Positions 38,950 through 41,704 of a stretch of DNA of 41,704 bases are shown piece after piece; within the stretch, counting starts at the first letter, position 1; every line of letters begins with the position of its first letter. Made by a program: the position numbers and the translations under genes. Below the pieces are notes generated by a model. The model did no database searches, was not told the DNA's origin, and was given only the letters and a program-made list of their open reading frames with translations. The stretch is from Opitutaceae bacterium. GTDB taxonomy: Bacteria; Verrucomicrobiota; Verrucomicrobiia; Opitutales; Opitutaceae. Location of the stretch: the NCBI GenBank assembly GCA_018667915.1, contig JABIRI010000118.1, positions 1 to 41,704 of the forward strand, written 5' to 3'.

Positions 38950-39315
38950 TCAGCTCGCCCGTCTTTTGAAGACGAGGAACATGCTGCCATCGTGGCAGAA
39001 GGTGGAGGCGAGTTGCCGATCATCAGCCGCCTGTCGTTTACGACTGATCTCCATCCGATCAGCCAAAGTGTCTCTCGGTTCGGTGGGCACACATTCGATG
39101 CGCAGACCACCTTCGACTACGTCTGAGAGCGCAGTTTCGCGATCGAGGCGTGATGTTTTCCGCGGTGAATCGCTCCACACGTGACGGCTGACCATCATAC
39201 GTTCTTCAAAGGTCAGCCGGACATGAGTGTCAGCCAATGTGCGGTCACCTCGAGAGCGACGATATTGATCATAAGAGGCGGCGAGTTTGGCCGCTTGCTG
39301 GGGAGTGGAAGTCAT
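38950..39315 (-). CDS. hypothetical protein (121 aa)
   Basis: ORF MTSTPQQAAKLAASYDQYRRSRGDRTLADTHVRLTFEERMMVSRHVW...; divergent from the sigma factor. Confidence 0.65.
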   Translation of the reverse strand: MTSTPQQAAKLAASYDQYRRSRGDRTLADTHVRLTFEERMMVSRHVWSDSPRKTSRLDRETALSDVVEGGLRIECVPTEPRDTLADRMEISRKRQAADDRQLASTFCHDGSMFLVFKRRAS

Positions 39316-39467
39316 AATGGGTCGATGTGCCCCCTGAAACGGGAGGATCTCCCATGATATTTCATTAAATTTGAAATAAATGCCGGGCTCTGCTCTGTTT
39401 TGCTCCTGAGGCCGAAAAATATTTCAATTTCCTGAAATTTTCCCGCCACCTTCCCCGTTTCAAGGGT

Positions 39468-40103
39468 ATGATAATGAGTGAAGCTAGCCGACCCTCCCTG
39501 CTTACCCGACCGAGTCTTTTATTTCGACTGCGGGATTGGGGCGACAATTCCAGCTGGGACGAATTCCATCGTCTCTACCGCCGATTCATCAAGGGCTTGG
39601 CCTTGCGATCCGGCCTGGGGCATGCCGAGGCCGACGACGTGGTGCAGGATGTTCTCCAAAACGTCGCGAAACGTATCGGAGACTACAAAACACGGGAAAA
39701 CCGGGGTGCTTTCCGACGCTGGTTGATGAACCAAACCCGTTGGCGTATCGCCGATAAATTTCGCCAACGCGACCAAGCCGCAGTGCGTTCGAACGCGCCT
39801 CGCACCACCGAGTCGGGTGTTGAACTTGATCCACTGGACAATCTGCCCGACGAAAACCCCATCGACGAATTCTGGGAGTTGGAGTGGCAGAAACACATGC
39901 TCGATACCGCCATGGAGCGCCTCGCCCGTCGGGTGCCAGCCAAACACTTTCAGGCTTTCGAGCTACATGCCCGCCAAGGCCAGCCTGTCGCGCAGATCGC
40001 CGCCGACCTAGGGATTAACCGCCCAACCGTGTATTTGATCGCGCATCGGCTGAAGAAACAGCTCCGTCATGAGGTCGAACGGCTGCGCGAATATCACAAT
40101 TGA
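39468..40103 (+). CDS. ECF-type RNA polymerase sigma factor
   Basis: WDEFHRLYRRFIKGLALRSGLGHAEADDVVQDVLQNVAKRI (region 2); PVAQIAADLGINRPTVYLIAHRLKKQLRHEVERL (region 4). Start could be 39474. Confidence 0.92.
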   Translation: MIMSEASRPSLLTRPSLLFRLRDWGDNSSWDEFHRLYRRFIKGLALRSGLGHAEADDVVQDVLQNVAKRIGDYKTRENRGAFRRWLMNQTRWRIADKFRQRDQAAVRSNAPRTTESGVELDPLDNLPDENPIDEFWELEWQKHMLDTAMERLARRVPAKHFQAFELHARQGQPVAQIAADLGINRPTVYLIAHRLKKQLRHEVERLREYHN

Positions 40104-40187
40104 ACTGAGCGCGGGCAGTATTTGACGGTCGACGCTGCCAGTGTCCTTTGGCTTGGTGGCGTTTGTGCCGCCGGAGGATCCTAATAA

Positions 40188-41704
40188 ATCCCCCCCCCCG
40201 TCGCCGACTACGAGCTGCTGCGGCAGGTGGGGCGTGGCAGCTACGGAGATGTCTGGCTGGCCCGGGGAGTAACCGGGCTCTACCGAGCGGTTAAAATCGT
40301 CTGGCGCAATCGTTTCAAAGATAACGAACCCTACGAACGGGAATTCAAGGGCCTGAGTGACTTCATGCGCCTCACCCGGGGAGAGGTGCGCCAACTGGCC
40401 TTGCTCCACGTCGGACGCGACGATGCCCGGGGCTTTTTCTATTACGTCATGGAGCTGGCCGATGATGTCGTCACCGGCAATCAGATCGACCCTTCGTGTT
40501 ACGAACCTCTCACCCTCAAAGGGCTGCGTGATGCTCAAACCCATCTCCCCGCCGGACAGGTTCTCCACTACGGCATCGAGCTGGCCGCCGGCTTAGATGA
40601 ATTGCACGGCGCGGGCTTGCTCCACCGTGACATCAAGCCCTCCAATATCATCGTGGTGGACGGCCGACCCAAGCTAGCGGACATCGGCTTGGTCAGCACC
40701 GAGCAGGACGCGATGACATTTGTAGGCACCGAAGGTTTCGTGCCGCCCGAAGGACCCGGCACTCAGGCCGCCGATGTTTTCAGTTTAGGAAAGGTGCTCT
40801 ACGAAGTCGCCACCGGAAACGATCGGAATGATTTTCCCCGCCTCCCCACCAATCTGAGTGAACGCGAAGACCGCGCAGAATACCTCGAACTGAATGAGGT
40901 CATCATCAAAGCCGCCGCCCCGAGCGTGGCTGACCGCTATCCGGATGCGGCCGCGCTGCTCGATGAACTTCAGCTCTTGGCCGCCGGTAAATCCGTGCGC
41001 CGTCTGCGCTTCGCCGAGGCGGGCGCGGCCCGGGCTCGAAAATGGATCCTGCTCGCGGTGGTCGTCGCGCTGGTCGCTGGTGCCGGTGCATTCGCCGAAC
41101 GCCGCCGCGCGAACCTCGAATCCGCCGGGCGCCGAGCCGCCGAGACCGAGCTCGCCAACCTTACTCGTCGCACCTTGCACGACGCTAGTTTAGCCGCGGC
41201 CCAACGTGCCCTCGAAACGGGCAACTACGGCGTCGCCCGAGAATCGCTGGAGCGCGCCATTCCTCCTCCCGGTGAACCCGACCTACGCGGTTTCGAGTGG
41301 CACGCCCTCTATCGAGAAGCCCAGGGAGACCCCGCCGAGACCATCCGAGAATCAGGGGACAAAGTCACCCGCATTGAGGCATCGGCTGATGGGCGGTGGG
41401 TCGCAGTCGATCAACTTTCGCCTACCATCGAAATCTACGACCAACAAACCGGTAAATTCGTTCGAAACTTAGATGGCATACATCGGATCGCCGGGTTTTC
41501 GTCTGATGGAACTCGTCTGGTAGGAACCACTCCCGACTATGCTATCGAAACGTGGTCAATCGCCGACGGAATTGCTGACGATGTGCCGGCTAAACCAGGC
41601 GTAAATCGTCCTCTACAAGTTCACCCCGAGCTTCCTTACATACTGTATTTTGAGGATGGACAGAACGATGATGATCATCGGCTGGGGATCTGGAATTTCG
41701 AAAC
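40188..41704 (+). CDS. Ser/Thr protein kinase with TM segment and C-terminal WD40-like region (partial at window end; no canonical start codon in frame)
   Basis: Manual translation from 40200: VADYELLRQVGRGSYGDVWLARGVTGLYRAVKIVW...LLHRDIKPSNIIVVDGRPKLADIGLVS...GTEGFVPPEGPGTQAADVFSLGKVLYEVATG...KWILLAVVVALVAGAGAFAERRRAN...; open to the window end. Missing from the ORF track. Confidence 0.9.
   Translation, partial: MPPPVADYELLRQVGRGSYGDVWLARGVTGLYRAVKIVWRNRFKDNEPYEREFKGLSDFMRLTRGEVRQLALLHVGRDDARGFFYYVMELADDVVTGNQIDPSCYEPLTLKGLRDAQTHLPAGQVLHYGIELAAGLDELHGAGLLHRDIKPSNIIVVDGRPKLADIGLVSTEQDAMTFVGTEGFVPPEGPGTQAADVFSLGKVLYEVATGNDRNDFPRLPTNLSEREDRAEYLELNEVIIKAAAPSVADRYPDAAALLDELQLLAAGKSVRRLRFAEAGAARARKWILLAVVVALVAGAGAFAERRRANLESAGRRAAETELANLTRRTLHDASLAAAQRALETGNYGVARESLERAIPPPGEPDLRGFEWHALYREAQGDPAETIRESGDKVTRIEASADGRWVAVDQLSPTIEIYDQQTGKFVRNLDGIHRIAGFSSDGTRLVGTTPDYAIETWSIADGIADDVPAKPGVNRPLQVHPELPYILYFEDGQNDDDHRLGIWNFE

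Noticed and set aside
1-41704. tRNA, rRNA, CRISPR-Cas, prophage or IS transposase genes
   Set aside because: Looked for; found no cloverleaf-like tRNA with acceptor pairing, no rRNA motifs, no cas genes, no phage structural genes and no transposase. Covariance searches could still find a small RNA I missed.

Overview
This 41.7 kb window is high-GC chromosomal DNA. Gene content and protein style suggest a Verrucomicrobia/Opitutales-like bacterium (inference only). Most of it is densely packed ordinary genes: an SSS symporter, glycyl-tRNA synthetase, a SWIM/SNF2 helicase, endonuclease III, gcvP, sugar dehydrogenases, a nucleoside hydrolase, a hybrid histidine kinase, a Gfo/Idh/MocA oxidoreductase, a nucleoside permease, a His-rich ABC permease with its ATPase, VapBC, DUF3299, a parallel beta-helix protein, an rRNA methyltransferase, a cyclase, and an ECF sigma factor followed by a Ser/Thr kinase. 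The two most interesting places are: (1) a CarH/LitR-type MerR-B12 regulator (17981-18979) whose divergent promoter region holds two tandem pairs of an 11-bp repeat, TGTCTCAYTTN. It leads a gene group that ends in a SOUL-DUF4174 fusion and faces a fasciclin gene, so this is a candidate light/cobalamin-responsive regulon. (2) A Ser/Thr kinase next to an ECF sigma factor, absent from the supplied ORF track. Its reading frame has no canonical start codon and begins directly after a C10 homopolymer preceded by TAATAA, so it is a candidate phase-variable or slippage-controlled kinase (or a sequence/assembly artefact). Other observations include nested short repeats abutting glyQS, a related sequence in frame inside gcvP, REP/BIME-like hairpins, a VapBC module with a GATTCATT operator-like array in a putative metal-transport locus, a GH2-like protein with no catalytic domain, and a decayed AT-richer stretch at 32.0-32.9 kb.
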